Assembly: GCA_964360145.1 (NCBI GenBank)
Contig: CAYHWW010000001.1
Span: 14,737-78,736, forward strand
DNA: 64,000 bases
Source of the DNA: CAYHWW01 sp964360145
GTDB taxonomy: Bacteria; Bdellovibrionota; UBA1018; CAYHWW01
Direction of reading: 5' to 3'
Made by a program: the position numbers and the translations under genes. Shown piece after piece: positions 42,928 through 51,547 of this stretch (its first letter is position 1; each line of letters begins with the position of its first letter). The notes below the pieces were generated by a model. The model was not told the DNA's origin. It saw only the letters and a list, made by a program, of their open reading frames with translations, and did not search any database.

Positions 42928-45134
42928 AAGAAATCCAAAGCCTCTTTGGTGAAGGGGTCTTCCCTCAATGCTTCAGCGGGGGCGCGCATGCCCTGCTCTC
43001 CCTCGGCGGCGTCGCCCTCGAGCGTGCTGAAACGATGGTACTTGCGCCAGCAGCGACCATAGTAGTCATCTTCGGGCACGGATGCCTTGTAGCACTCCAC
43101 GTATTTTTTGCGCGCGAGGGTCAGGTCACCGACGGATTCGGCGAGAATGGCCTCAATATAAATTTTCTGGGCGCGTTCATGGACGTCCTTACGGACGCGG
43201 GCAATGCCGAACTCGCACTCCTGACAGCGGGGGTCGATATCAAGGGCTTTGCGATACTCATCCCGGGCCGCCTCATAATTCTTCGCGTCATAGGCGGAGT
43301 TTCCTGCCTCCACATGGGGCTGGCGCTTCTCGGTCATTTCTTTGCCGACGTCGTCGATGAGCCCGCGGGCTTTGGCGAGGAGCTCAGAGTCGGAACCCGC
43401 GGTGGCCACCTCCGTGAGCTTCTCAATGGCAGCGTAATAGAGCCCCTTCCCACGCAACTCTTCCCCAGCGGCAATCATGGAGCCCATGGCCTCCTTCATG
43501 AGAGCAACCTGACGCTGCTGCTCCTCTTCCAGGCGGTGGCGGTTCTCTTTCTCTTCAATGCTGGCCTTGAGCTTAGCCACGGTAGGGTTATCGGGATCCA
43601 ACTCAAGAATGCGGGAAAACACTTCTTTGGCTTCAGCTTCCATGCCCTTGTTGAAGTACTCCTGGGCCTGGGTGACGAGCTTCAGGATGTTTTCTTTGCG
43701 CTCCTGCTCTTTCTTTTTTCGTTCCGCTTCGTCAGCCTGGGCCCTCAGGGTTTCCAGGCCCTGATTGGCCAACGACTTGATCTCCGTGATGTCTTTGTAT
43801 CCATTGGGTATGATCTCGATGATTTTATCCGCCTCGAAGATGGACTCCTGGTATTTGCCCTTGGTGTAGTAGTCATAGCAAAGCGAGTATGTTTGCTCGA
43901 TGAACTCGCGCTTCTCACGCGGTAATTTGCCGAACTCCTTCAACTTGGGGTCCACGGAGGCATGCTGGGCTTTTTTCTTCGCGGCGTCCGCGGACTCCCG
44001 CTCCTGGTCCTGCATCATGGTGAGACCGCCGAAAATTACAGCCGCGATCATGATGAGCCGCAGCCTTTTCGCTTTAGGCATCTCTTTGTAGCGCTGAAGC
44101 AATCCTTTGAGGCCTTTTTCCCTGGGGGCAACGGGCTGTTCCGTGCCAGGCATCGCGCCGGGCATGGCCATTCCCATGGCTGCCGCCTGGGAAATCTCGG
44201 GGTAAACCGGAGCCACGGGGGCCATGGGCTGCTGCGGTTGAGGCTCCATGGGCAGGGGCTCCATGGCCATATCCGAAGCAGGGGCCTCGAGGGCAGGCAT
44301 CTCCGCCGGAGGAGGAAGAAAAGCGCCTTGGCTTTCCTGGGCGAAGTAATCCTGATTCAAGGCCGTGAAGGTGAACTCAGTGGCGCCGATTTTAATGACA
44401 TCTTCACCGGCCAGCTCCTGCTCGCTCACTTTGATGCCGTTGACGTAGGTGCCGTTGGCGGAGCCAAGATCTTTCAAGACGAAGGAGCTGCCGATGCGCC
44501 TGATGAGGCAATGCTTGCGGCTCGCTTTTTTATCTTCGATGACCACATCACAGCCAGAGCCTCGCCCCACGCTCACTTCGGCCTTGGTGATGGGCAACTC
44601 TTCCAGATTGGCCTCGCCGGGCTTGAATACTAACTTTACGGACAACTCCGCCGAGGGGATCATGGCGGTGGCTTCGCTCTCGGTGGCCACGGCAGCATCC
44701 TCAACCTGCGCCTCCGGCAGCACGGTACCCTGCGGCGGTGTTTTCTGATCGGGCCCCAAAGCGGCGGGTGGGTGGGCCTCGGCATGCTCCGGCGGAGCGG
44801 CGATGGGGGTTTCCACGGCCGCGGGCTCCGGCATTTTGCTTGTCTCCACCCGCAATTGATAGTCAGCGATGGAGATGACATCGCCCGCTTTCACTGGCGC
44901 CTCGGAGACATCCGCGCCATTGAGTTGCAGCTTTCCGAACTCGGTCTTCTTCATCAGCGTGAAGCCACCGGCGGATAACTGGATCACCGCGTGGTTACGG
45001 CCCACGGCGCGATCATCCAGGCGAATGTCCGCCTCGGCTCCCCGGCCCACGACGATGGAGGTTTTGCTGCCATCGAAGTCGATGGCTTGCACCTCTGAAC
45101 CATTTCGCAATACGGTGAATCTCAAGGCTTCCAT
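42924..45134 (-). CDS. Double-FHA, TPR-containing membrane protein
   Basis: A 736-residue protein. Two FHA domains: residues about 8-95 (VVGRGAEADIRLDDRAVGRNH) and 160-260 (VSVGRGSGCDVVIEDKKASR, then LKDLGSANGTYVNGI). The second has the full R...SRKH...GSANGT set; the first has N-H in place of the SxxH turn. A Pro/Met-rich linker leads to one membrane helix (LRLIMIAAVIFGGLTM, near residue 370). The rest is TPR-like with coiled-coil stretches (AQEYFNKGMEAEAKEVFSRI, GNSAYDAKNYEAARDEYRKA). It could link a cytoplasmic phospho-signal to a periplasmic TPR scaffold. Confidence 0.88.
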   Translation of the reverse strand: MEALRFTVLRNGSEVQAIDFDGSKTSIVVGRGAEADIRLDDRAVGRNHAVIQLSAGGFTLMKKTEFGKLQLNGADVSEAPVKAGDVISIADYQLRVETSKMPEPAAVETPIAAPPEHAEAHPPAALGPDQKTPPQGTVLPEAQVEDAAVATESEATAMIPSAELSVKLVFKPGEANLEELPITKAEVSVGRGSGCDVVIEDKKASRKHCLIRRIGSSFVLKDLGSANGTYVNGIKVSEQELAGEDVIKIGATEFTFTALNQDYFAQESQGAFLPPPAEMPALEAPASDMAMEPLPMEPQPQQPMAPVAPVYPEISQAAAMGMAMPGAMPGTEQPVAPREKGLKGLLQRYKEMPKAKRLRLIMIAAVIFGGLTMMQDQERESADAAKKKAQHASVDPKLKEFGKLPREKREFIEQTYSLCYDYYTKGKYQESIFEADKIIEIIPNGYKDITEIKSLANQGLETLRAQADEAERKKKEQERKENILKLVTQAQEYFNKGMEAEAKEVFSRILELDPDNPTVAKLKASIEEKENRHRLEEEQQRQVALMKEAMGSMIAAGEELRGKGLYYAAIEKLTEVATAGSDSELLAKARGLIDDVGKEMTEKRQPHVEAGNSAYDAKNYEAARDEYRKALDIDPRCQECEFGIARVRKDVHERAQKIYIEAILAESVGDLTLARKKYVECYKASVPEDDYYGRCWRKYHRFSTLEGDAAEGEQGMRAPAEALREDPFTKEALDFL

Positions 45135-45137
45135 GAT

Positions 45138-46121
45138 TTAGGGAGCCTCCACTTTCTTTTCGAGATCCTTGTAGGCCTTATCCGCCTCCAAGAACATGGG
45201 GTTCGCCTGATCTTTGAAGTACAAGCGGCGAATGGAGTCGTATTTCTCCAATGCGGCGCGGAGGCGATTCGCCTCTTCATCACGGCGGGCCAGCGCTTTC
45301 AGGTCCTTGGCTTCCACCTCCATGGCCTTCACCACATTCTCACGGTATACGCGGGCCATCTCGTGGCCGGGCATGACCTGCAAGGCCACTTCAAAGTTGG
45401 TTTTCGCACGGATATAGTTGCGCTCCTTGAATTCGCGGTAGCCTTCTTTGAAATACGCATCGGCCTTGTGCTTGACGTCGGTCTCTCCGGCCTGGGGTAA
45501 AAACTGTTTCAGGTTGTTGCCAGCGATTTCAGCGGGGGGCTCGTAGGCCTTGCGCCGCTTCTTCACCTGGATCTCGGCCTGGGGCGCCAGGTAGGCGGCG
45601 CCCAGGAGAACGGCGATGATGAGCCAAAGACGCTTGTTTTTATCGAAGAGGCTTTGACTGGTCGGCGCACCGGCCCCGGGTGGTGGCATGCGAATGAACT
45701 GAGTGAGGCCCGAAGCGATGCCTCCGCCAACCTGCGGGGCGGCCTGAGCCGGCATTTGCATCATCTGGGTGCCTGCCTCCATGCCCATGTATTCGAACAC
45801 CGATTGACCCATGCCAATTTTGTCGCCGGACTTGAGGAACCACTGCTTCATGGGCTGGCCATTGATGGCAACGCCATTGGAGGAGCCGAGATCCCGAATG
45901 AGCATGCCCTGAGGGGTCTGCAACATCTCGGCATGGCGCCGGGACATTTTGAGATCCATGACCATGACTTCATTTTCCTCGCCACGGCCGATTGAAACCC
46001 GAGGCAGAGTGATGACGAAGAGAGCACCCGCATCAGGCCCCCCGAGCACACGCAGACGACCGAGCTCGTTGGGCTGCCTGCCCACCGCCGTCGTCTTGAA
46101 TTTGAGTGCGCCTAACGCCAT
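45138..46121 (-). CDS. FHA-TM-TPR protein
   Basis: A 327-residue protein with the same design as its neighbour but one FHA domain (residues about 20-112: VSIGRGEENEVMVMDLKMSR, then LIRDLGSSNGVAINGQ). The key Arg, Ser-Arg-Arg-His and SSNG turn are present. A membrane helix follows (LWLIIAVLLGAAYLA, near residue 170) and a TPR-like C-terminal region (ADAYFKEGYREFKERNYIRA). It lies 3 bases after the double-FHA gene's start side and 7 bases after the FHA-PAS gene; all belong to one transcription unit. Confidence 0.85.
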   Translation of the reverse strand: MALGALKFKTTAVGRQPNELGRLRVLGGPDAGALFVITLPRVSIGRGEENEVMVMDLKMSRRHAEMLQTPQGMLIRDLGSSNGVAINGQPMKQWFLKSGDKIGMGQSVFEYMGMEAGTQMMQMPAQAAPQVGGGIASGLTQFIRMPPPGAGAPTSQSLFDKNKRLWLIIAVLLGAAYLAPQAEIQVKKRRKAYEPPAEIAGNNLKQFLPQAGETDVKHKADAYFKEGYREFKERNYIRAKTNFEVALQVMPGHEMARVYRENVVKAMEVEAKDLKALARRDEEANRLRAALEKYDSIRRLYFKDQANPMFLEADKAYKDLEKKVEAP

Positions 46122-46128
46122 TATTTCC

Positions 46129-47766
46129 TCACGCGGCCAGTTTCATGACAAGGAGGTAGCCCAATGCCACCCCACCCATGGGGCCCAGGCCCAGTGCTTC
46201 CATTTGGTAATTGACCCCAGAGAATTCCAGAAAATCAGATACGCCCTCGGGTGCGCCGGTGGGTGCCCGTCCGATGAGATCCTTCAACATCAGGGTGAAT
46301 GCCTCATCACGGGACGCTGCCACGATGTCATTGCCCACATTGCCCTCAAGCCGAATGCCCGTGACTTCTTCCATGGCATGGTTGAAGAAGACAACCTTCT
46401 GGTCTCCAGTGAGCACCAGCATCGGAGTTGTCGCCCGCTCCGCCGCGAATCGGGCGGCATTGATGAAGTCGTCGGGATTACCGGATGGTGCCTGCTGCAC
46501 CATGCCCCCGCTGCCTGAGATTTTCTGCAACGCCGTATTGATCACCTGCACCAGGGGCTCCATCTCTTCCATTTTGGCGGTCATCGTGATTACGAAGGCC
46601 TCGCCCCGAAGCACTTTATCCACCTGCTCATTGAGTTGAGAGAGGGGCCGGGTACTCAACCTATGAATGGCGGCGAACACGGCAACACCCATGATTGACG
46701 CGAAAATGATGCATACGCCAAACATGACCATGACCGAGCTCTCGTCCATCATGAGCTGATTCGTATCAAGAAAAACCACCGCGAAGGCCACGGTGACATT
46801 CTGATTCTTTGAGGGATCCACCACTTTGAATGGTTCCGCGATACCCAGGATATTCCCCTCCAAGATGGGGTAGGTCATGTCCAAGTTACCCTCGTTGTCC
46901 CAGCGGGGCATGGAGAAGAACCGTTCGCTCTTCTCAAACCATTTGCGGGCATTGTCAGCAAAACGACCCTGCTGACCCTCCGTGAGCATCTGATTGAGCT
47001 TCTTGCCCGGAGCCATGATGCGCAGGTCCATGTCCACGATATAGGCGCCGACCACGGCCTCTTCGCGCTCGGCGAAACTGATATCGAGCTCACTTTCAGC
47101 CCGCCGCAAAATGGCCTGGTGATTGCGGTCCACCATGAGCCGGGCCAATGCCCGGGCGCGATTGCGGGATTCGAGCAACATGTAGTCCTGGGTTTTCTGC
47201 ACTGTGGGGAATACGGATACGCCTACGCTGAATACGATGAGGATTCCCAATAGCCCCTTGAGGATGAGGTTCCACTCGTGTTTTTCATTGAGCGTGAAGA
47301 GGAAGTTGATGACGTGCTTATCGAAGGCGAACTTCACTTTTTCGACGATGTCCTTGGGAGGCGCCGTGGCCTGGAGAGGCGGGAGCCCTGGCATGACGCC
47401 ACCCATGCCGGGCATGGCCGGCGTGGGTGCGCCGGGACGGCGCAGGGGCAGCACTGTTGCCGGGGCTTTCTGAATGGTGAGGGGTTTTGCGACTTCAAGA
47501 ACGTGCTCGCCCACGCTGATGCGATCACCAGGGGAGACCTTCTTGACGGTGGTGAGCACGCCGTTGACGAAGGTACCGTTGGAACTGCCACTATCCTTCA
47601 GGGTGACGACGCCACTGTTCAGCACAAGAACGCAGTGTTTCTTCGATACTTTGGAAGTATTCAGGACAACGTCATTGCCGCCCACCCGGCCCACGCTGTT
47701 CTCGCCATCGTGCATGTCATAGGTGTTGCCGCGCAGGGGGCCAGCGATGATCCTCAACTTATACAT
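46129..47766 (-). CDS. FHA-sensor-PAS membrane protein
   Basis: A 545-residue protein. N-terminal FHA domain (NSVGRVGGNDVVLNTSKVSK, LKDSGSSNGTFVNGV, residues about 20-95), first membrane helix (LLGILIVFSVGVSVFP, near 180), an extracytoplasmic segment of about 140 residues, second helix (VMVMFGVCIIFASIMGVAVF, near 350), a HAMP-like stretch (STRPLSQLNEQVDKVLRGEA) and a PAS-like domain (RATTPMLVLTGDQKVVFFNH). There is no kinase or cyclase output. It looks like a transmembrane receptor whose output is FHA-mediated contact. The start lies 13 bases inside the DUF192 gene. Confidence 0.82.
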   Translation of the reverse strand: MYKLRIIAGPLRGNTYDMHDGENSVGRVGGNDVVLNTSKVSKKHCVLVLNSGVVTLKDSGSSNGTFVNGVLTTVKKVSPGDRISVGEHVLEVAKPLTIQKAPATVLPLRRPGAPTPAMPGMGGVMPGLPPLQATAPPKDIVEKVKFAFDKHVINFLFTLNEKHEWNLILKGLLGILIVFSVGVSVFPTVQKTQDYMLLESRNRARALARLMVDRNHQAILRRAESELDISFAEREEAVVGAYIVDMDLRIMAPGKKLNQMLTEGQQGRFADNARKWFEKSERFFSMPRWDNEGNLDMTYPILEGNILGIAEPFKVVDPSKNQNVTVAFAVVFLDTNQLMMDESSVMVMFGVCIIFASIMGVAVFAAIHRLSTRPLSQLNEQVDKVLRGEAFVITMTAKMEEMEPLVQVINTALQKISGSGGMVQQAPSGNPDDFINAARFAAERATTPMLVLTGDQKVVFFNHAMEEVTGIRLEGNVGNDIVAASRDEAFTLMLKDLIGRAPTGAPEGVSDFLEFSGVNYQMEALGLGPMGGVALGYLLVMKLAA

Positions 47767-48098
47767 AGGCGATCTCCCGTGCGGAGGGCGGCGGCACCGC
47801 CGCTGGGGAGCTCAAGCACGGCCCGCGCATGCCTCCGGGGCCAGTGCATGCGCCAAGGGGCCACGGCGCGGCACACATCAACGATGGTGCCTTGGCGATC
47901 CATATAAACAACGTCGATGGGAAACTTCATGAAAAAAGTATGGATGGCATTGCAGGGCTCGATCCACATGCCCTCGCCACCGGCCATGCCGGAACGACCC
48001 ATGAGGCCCACCAAGCGGGTCAGCACGGTGTCGGAAACAGCGCAGCGTTCCGCCACGAAAAGCCCGTCAGCCTGGCGCTTCACTTGAACTTGCTTCAT
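47754..48098 (-). CDS. DUF192 family protein
   Basis: A 114-residue protein of the DUF192 family: VLTRLVGLMGRSGMAGGEGMW, then NAIHTFFMKFPIDVVYMDRQG, the characteristic H-T-F-x-M-x-F-P-I-D segment, and AVLELPSGGAAA. No signal peptide is seen here, although many relatives are exported. DUF192 genes occur near Tad loci in other bacteria, but the function is unknown. It overlaps tadC by 4 bases and the FHA-PAS gene by 13. Confidence 0.88.
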   Translation of the reverse strand: MKQVQVKRQADGLFVAERCAVSDTVLTRLVGLMGRSGMAGGEGMWIEPCNAIHTFFMKFPIDVVYMDRQGTIVDVCRAVAPWRMHWPRRHARAVLELPSGGAAALRTGDRLCIS

Positions 48099-49051
48099 GG
48101 GCCAGCCCCCAATCCGCCGCTCTTCATGAAGTCCATCATGAAGGGCGCGCCCACGGTGAGCGCGATGGCAGGGAGAATGAAGAAGAAAGTAGGAGCCATG
48201 ATCTTGCTCGCGGCTTTGGCACCCTCTTTCTCCGCGGCTAAGGTGCGCTCGATGCGAATGGTCTCTGATTGCTGGCGCAGCACCTTGCCGATACTGGCAC
48301 CCATTTCATCCGCTGAAATAAGAATGGAAACGAAGGAGGAGATCTGTTGCATGTCCAGGCGTATCGCCATGTCACGGAGCGCTTCAGCACGGCTGGAGCC
48401 CACCTTCATTTCTTTCAGGGCTTGTGAAAGCTCTTCGACGAGGGGGCTGGGGCTGGCTTTCTGCACCACCTTGCCGATGGCACCGACGAAGTCGAGACCC
48501 GCTTCGGTGGAAAGCGCAAGGAGGTCGATGATGAAAGGCATGGCCCTCTTCACGCCCTTCTGCCGCATCTTCTTTTTCTCATAACACATATAGTCAGGGT
48601 AGAAGTACCCGGCCGGCGACATGATGACGTACAGGAGCCAATGCAACTCGAACTCGCCGAAGTAATTCACCGCAAAGGTAACCAGAGGCGCGAGAAAAAT
48701 CAGGGAGATCTTCATGGCCATGAATTCATCGGGAGTGAGCTCATCGGTGAGACCCGCGGCGATGAGCTTCTGCTTGGCCTCTTTGCGCTGCTTATCAAGC
48801 TGCATGTCCTGCACGATGGGCACGACATAGCGGCTGAAGATGGGGCGGGAGTACTTGATGATGGGGTCCGTGGCCTTGCGATTCTTTTCTTCCTCACCCA
48901 GCAGCTGCTTGGCATTGTGGGTGGCCTCCTGGGAGAAGAAGGCCTTGGTGAACATATAGACAGCAAAGAACACTAGTCCCAGCGCCACCATGGAAACTGG
49001 GGTGAATTGCATTGTGGCTTCGACGACTTCGGCTGCGGCTTGGGCGTTCAC
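48095..49051 (-). CDS. tadC: TadC inner-membrane platform protein
   Basis: A 318-residue type II secretion F-domain protein, partner of TadB. The GTG at 49051 is chosen because AGGAGGG lies about 9 bases upstream; a longer frame overlaps the divergent brkB gene and an ATG 13 codons inside lacks a site. N-terminal helix (VSMVALGLVFFAVYMFTKAF), then the F domain with MPFIIDLLALSTEAGLDFVG and ADEMGASIGKVLRQQSE, typical of TadC. It begins the whole tad operon here, far from tadB, which is at the other end. Confidence 0.9.
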   Translation of the reverse strand: MNAQAAAEVVEATMQFTPVSMVALGLVFFAVYMFTKAFFSQEATHNAKQLLGEEEKNRKATDPIIKYSRPIFSRYVVPIVQDMQLDKQRKEAKQKLIAAGLTDELTPDEFMAMKISLIFLAPLVTFAVNYFGEFELHWLLYVIMSPAGYFYPDYMCYEKKKMRQKGVKRAMPFIIDLLALSTEAGLDFVGAIGKVVQKASPSPLVEELSQALKEMKVGSSRAEALRDMAIRLDMQQISSFVSILISADEMGASIGKVLRQQSETIRIERTLAAEKEGAKAASKIMAPTFFFILPAIALTVGAPFMMDFMKSGGLGAGP

Positions 49052-49088
49052 TCTACGGCCCTCCTCTTCTCGTGATACAGTTCGGAGT

Positions 49089-49880
49089 ATGAGACGAGCC
49101 TCTGTAGTCACCTGGGACATCCTCCGGGCAACCTTTGCCCATGCACGCAAGAGCGACATTAAAACCATGGCTGGCTCGCTGGCCTTCACCACCGTGCTCT
49201 CTGTGATCCCTCTTTTGGCCCTGGCATTTTTTGCCGTGGACTCCCTGGGCCTGCTGGAATCGGGCTATCTGAGGCTCCAGCCTTGGATTCTTGAAAATCT
49301 GGCCCCAGGCGCGGGCAGCTCGGTGAATGAGCACATCATGAACTTCCTGAAGAACTCCAACCTGTCCAGCGTGGGGCTCGTGGGAGGCGCGGGCCTCTTG
49401 ATCACGGCGGTACTGACGCTGAATCAATTCAACGATGCGATGAATCGCATCCTGGAAACCCCTGATGAGCGAAAAATGCTGCGCAAGGTATCAAAAAACG
49501 CGGGACTCATGGCGATCATGCCCATTCTGATCACTGCGTCGCTGATGCTTTCCGCTCTGATCCCATTGAAGGGCTTGCCCATCACCCTCCTCATCGACAC
49601 CATAGCCTTTTCACTGGCCTATGGCCTGCTGCCCCGACGCAGACCGAGGATGAAGCCCCTGCTGCTCTCGGCCACCATCATGGCCGTGCTCTGGGAGAGC
49701 ACCAAGACGGGCTACGCCCTTTACGCCAAAAAAGCCGCGACCTACTCTGCTGTCTACGGATCCCTATCCGCCATCCCACTTTTTCTCATCTGGGTGTTCG
49801 TCGCCTGGTATGTATTACTCCTGGGGGCAGCACTGTTGAAAACCATGAACGAACAACTCGCGCCTCGGAGGACAACATGA
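49089..49880 (+). CDS. YihY/BrkB-family inner-membrane protein
   Basis: A 263-residue polytopic membrane protein of the YihY/BrkB family. Landmarks: SLAFTTVLSVIPLLALAFFA near the N-terminus, LTLNQFNDAMNRI, and the C-terminal YSAVYGSLSAIPLFLIWVFV, the A-Y-G-S-L...P-x-x-L/W-x-Y-x segment. Function of the family is uncertain; older claims of RNase BN are not supported. Only 37 bases separate it from the divergent tadC gene. It begins a four-gene run ending at 52251. Confidence 0.85.
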   Translation: MRRASVVTWDILRATFAHARKSDIKTMAGSLAFTTVLSVIPLLALAFFAVDSLGLLESGYLRLQPWILENLAPGAGSSVNEHIMNFLKNSNLSSVGLVGGAGLLITAVLTLNQFNDAMNRILETPDERKMLRKVSKNAGLMAIMPILITASLMLSALIPLKGLPITLLIDTIAFSLAYGLLPRRRPRMKPLLLSATIMAVLWESTKTGYALYAKKAATYSAVYGSLSAIPLFLIWVFVAWYVLLLGAALLKTMNEQLAPRRTT

Positions 49881-50620
49881 TCGCTCACATACTTGCCGCC
49901 ACGCTCACCTTCGGGGTCCCTGACGCCATTGCCGCACGAAAGCCGACGCTCAAAACCAGTAAGTCTCCAGGGGAAATCGTTCTCAACGACGCCTGGTACG
50001 TCATGCAGGCTGGCAGCACGGGCTGGGGCTACTTCCATGAAGTCATCGTGAAACGGGATGGTAAGTATTTCTATCGCTACGACATGACGAAGAAAGAAAA
50101 TGACCGCCTTTATCAAGAGAACCTCGGTGCCGTGGCCCAAGAGGATCTCATCCCCGTGGCCTTCAATTTGAATAAGTCCGGTGAGGGCGTGGCGGAAGCC
50201 TATAGCGGCACCTTCATGGATAAAGGGGACACGGGTATTTTTTCCGTTCAGGTGAGCGGCGCGAGAGCAAAATCCTTCAAGCGACACGTGCGGCGGGAAA
50301 CCATCATGGAGGCCTACTTCCCGGTCTGGATTCATTTGAACTGGGAGCGGATCCGCAAAGACTTCAGGGCCAGCATCCCCATTTTCACCGAAGACCCTCA
50401 AAATGCCGAGTATCAGGTCCGTACGGCAAAATTGGAATGGAAGGGAGAAAGACCCGGGTCGCCAGCATGCAAGGAAATCAATGTGGACTTCGATGGTCGC
50501 CGCTCGGTGTGGTGCGTGGAACAAAGCGGCTCCTTGGTGAGCATGATCATCGGGGACAACGAGGTCATGGTGAAACGAGTTAAGTCCGAGCAGGAAGCGA
50601 AGAAGGCGCTCGGAGGCTAG
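49877..50620 (+). CDS. Exported protein of unknown function
   Basis: A 247-residue protein with a signal peptide (MIAHILAATLTFGVPDAIA). The mature part is beta-rich with aromatic residues (WGYFHEVIVKRDGKYFYRYD, AYFPVWIHLNWERIRK) and two cysteines (SPACKEI, VWCVEQS), one pair possibly forming a disulfide. No motif recognised. It overlaps the BrkB-like gene by 4 bases and abuts the permease gene, so it may serve as the periplasmic partner of that transporter, although it does not look like a peptide-binding protein. Confidence 0.65.
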   Translation: MIAHILAATLTFGVPDAIAARKPTLKTSKSPGEIVLNDAWYVMQAGSTGWGYFHEVIVKRDGKYFYRYDMTKKENDRLYQENLGAVAQEDLIPVAFNLNKSGEGVAEAYSGTFMDKGDTGIFSVQVSGARAKSFKRHVRRETIMEAYFPVWIHLNWERIRKDFRASIPIFTEDPQNAEYQVRTAKLEWKGERPGSPACKEINVDFDGRRSVWCVEQSGSLVSMIIGDNEVMVKRVKSEQEAKKALGG

Positions 50621-51547
50621 ATGTGGCTGTTGACCCGCACCGCCTTCAGCGCCGCCTTGGTGGCGGCCCTCGTGGCCACCTTGGTGTTCGCCATGTTGCG
50701 TATGGCACCAGGGGATCCCGTTGATCTCATTCTCGGCGACACTCCTCAAGCCAACGGCGCGGATGCCACCGCTCGAGCCGAGCTTCGCCACCGCTTGAAC
50801 CTGGATGAGCCCACGCCTCAAGCACTAGTGCACTTTTTCAGCCGCGCCCTGCGGGGAGACCTAGGTCAATCCCTCGTGAAGAGTCGCTCGGTTTCCGCAC
50901 TCATCGCGGAGCGCCTGCCATTCACTGCTTTATTGGCCCTCTCCGCCTGCCTACTGGCAAATCTTTTTGCGCTCCCCGCCGGAATGCTCGCCACGCTGAT
51001 GCCCAAGAGAGGCAACCCTGCTCTCATCGCCAGCGCCGTGCTCACGCAAAGCCTGCCTGCCTTTTGGTTAGGACCATTGCTGGTGGCGGCTTTTTCATTG
51101 CGCTGGCCTTGGCTGCCTGTTTCTGGTGCAGGCACAGTGGCACACCTGGCGCTGCCCACGATTACGCTCGCCGCCGCCCTTTTTGGCCCACTGGCTCGCT
51201 GCACGGGGGAGGCTCTGTCCCAAACTCTTGCATCAGATTACGTACGTGCGGCACGGGCCAAGGGCTTGAGTGAAACTGCCGTCGTATTGCGCCACGCCTT
51301 GCCCAACGCATTGCCACCCATCGCGGTTGTGAGCGCGCTTCAGTTTGCAAATGCCCTCGGCGGCGCGCTCATCACTGAAACACTCTTTGATTGGCCCGGC
51401 CTCGGGACCCTGCTCATGGACGCCTTGCTCGCCCGAGACTACCCCGTGGTACAGGGCATCGTACTGGTCTCCGGGCTCAGTTACGTCGTGATCAATGCCG
51501 CCACTGATGCCCTGGCGGAACGCTTCACCCCAGGAGGAGCGCCATGA
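50621..51547 (+). CDS. DppB/OppB-type ABC transporter permease
   Basis: A 308-residue inner-membrane permease of the peptide/nickel family. N-terminal helix (AALVAALVATLVFAMLRMAP), the family's GDPVDLILGD segment, and the EAA motif AARAKGLSETAVVLRHALPN (near residues 210-230) that contacts the ATPase. It overlaps a DppC-like gene by 4 bases. The window carries no dppD/dppF-type ATPases and no SBP nearby, so energising subunits must come from elsewhere. Confidence 0.92.
   Translation: MWLLTRTAFSAALVAALVATLVFAMLRMAPGDPVDLILGDTPQANGADATARAELRHRLNLDEPTPQALVHFFSRALRGDLGQSLVKSRSVSALIAERLPFTALLALSACLLANLFALPAGMLATLMPKRGNPALIASAVLTQSLPAFWLGPLLVAAFSLRWPWLPVSGAGTVAHLALPTITLAAALFGPLARCTGEALSQTLASDYVRAARAKGLSETAVVLRHALPNALPPIAVVSALQFANALGGALITETLFDWPGLGTLLMDALLARDYPVVQGIVLVSGLSYVVINAATDALAERFTPGGAP

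Noticed and set aside
42151..47766. FHA/PP2C cluster as part of a type VI secretion system
   Set aside because: FHA and PP2C proteins accompany some T6SS loci, but no tss genes (sheath, baseplate, ClpV, VgrG) are present; the surrounding genes are all Tad pilus genes.
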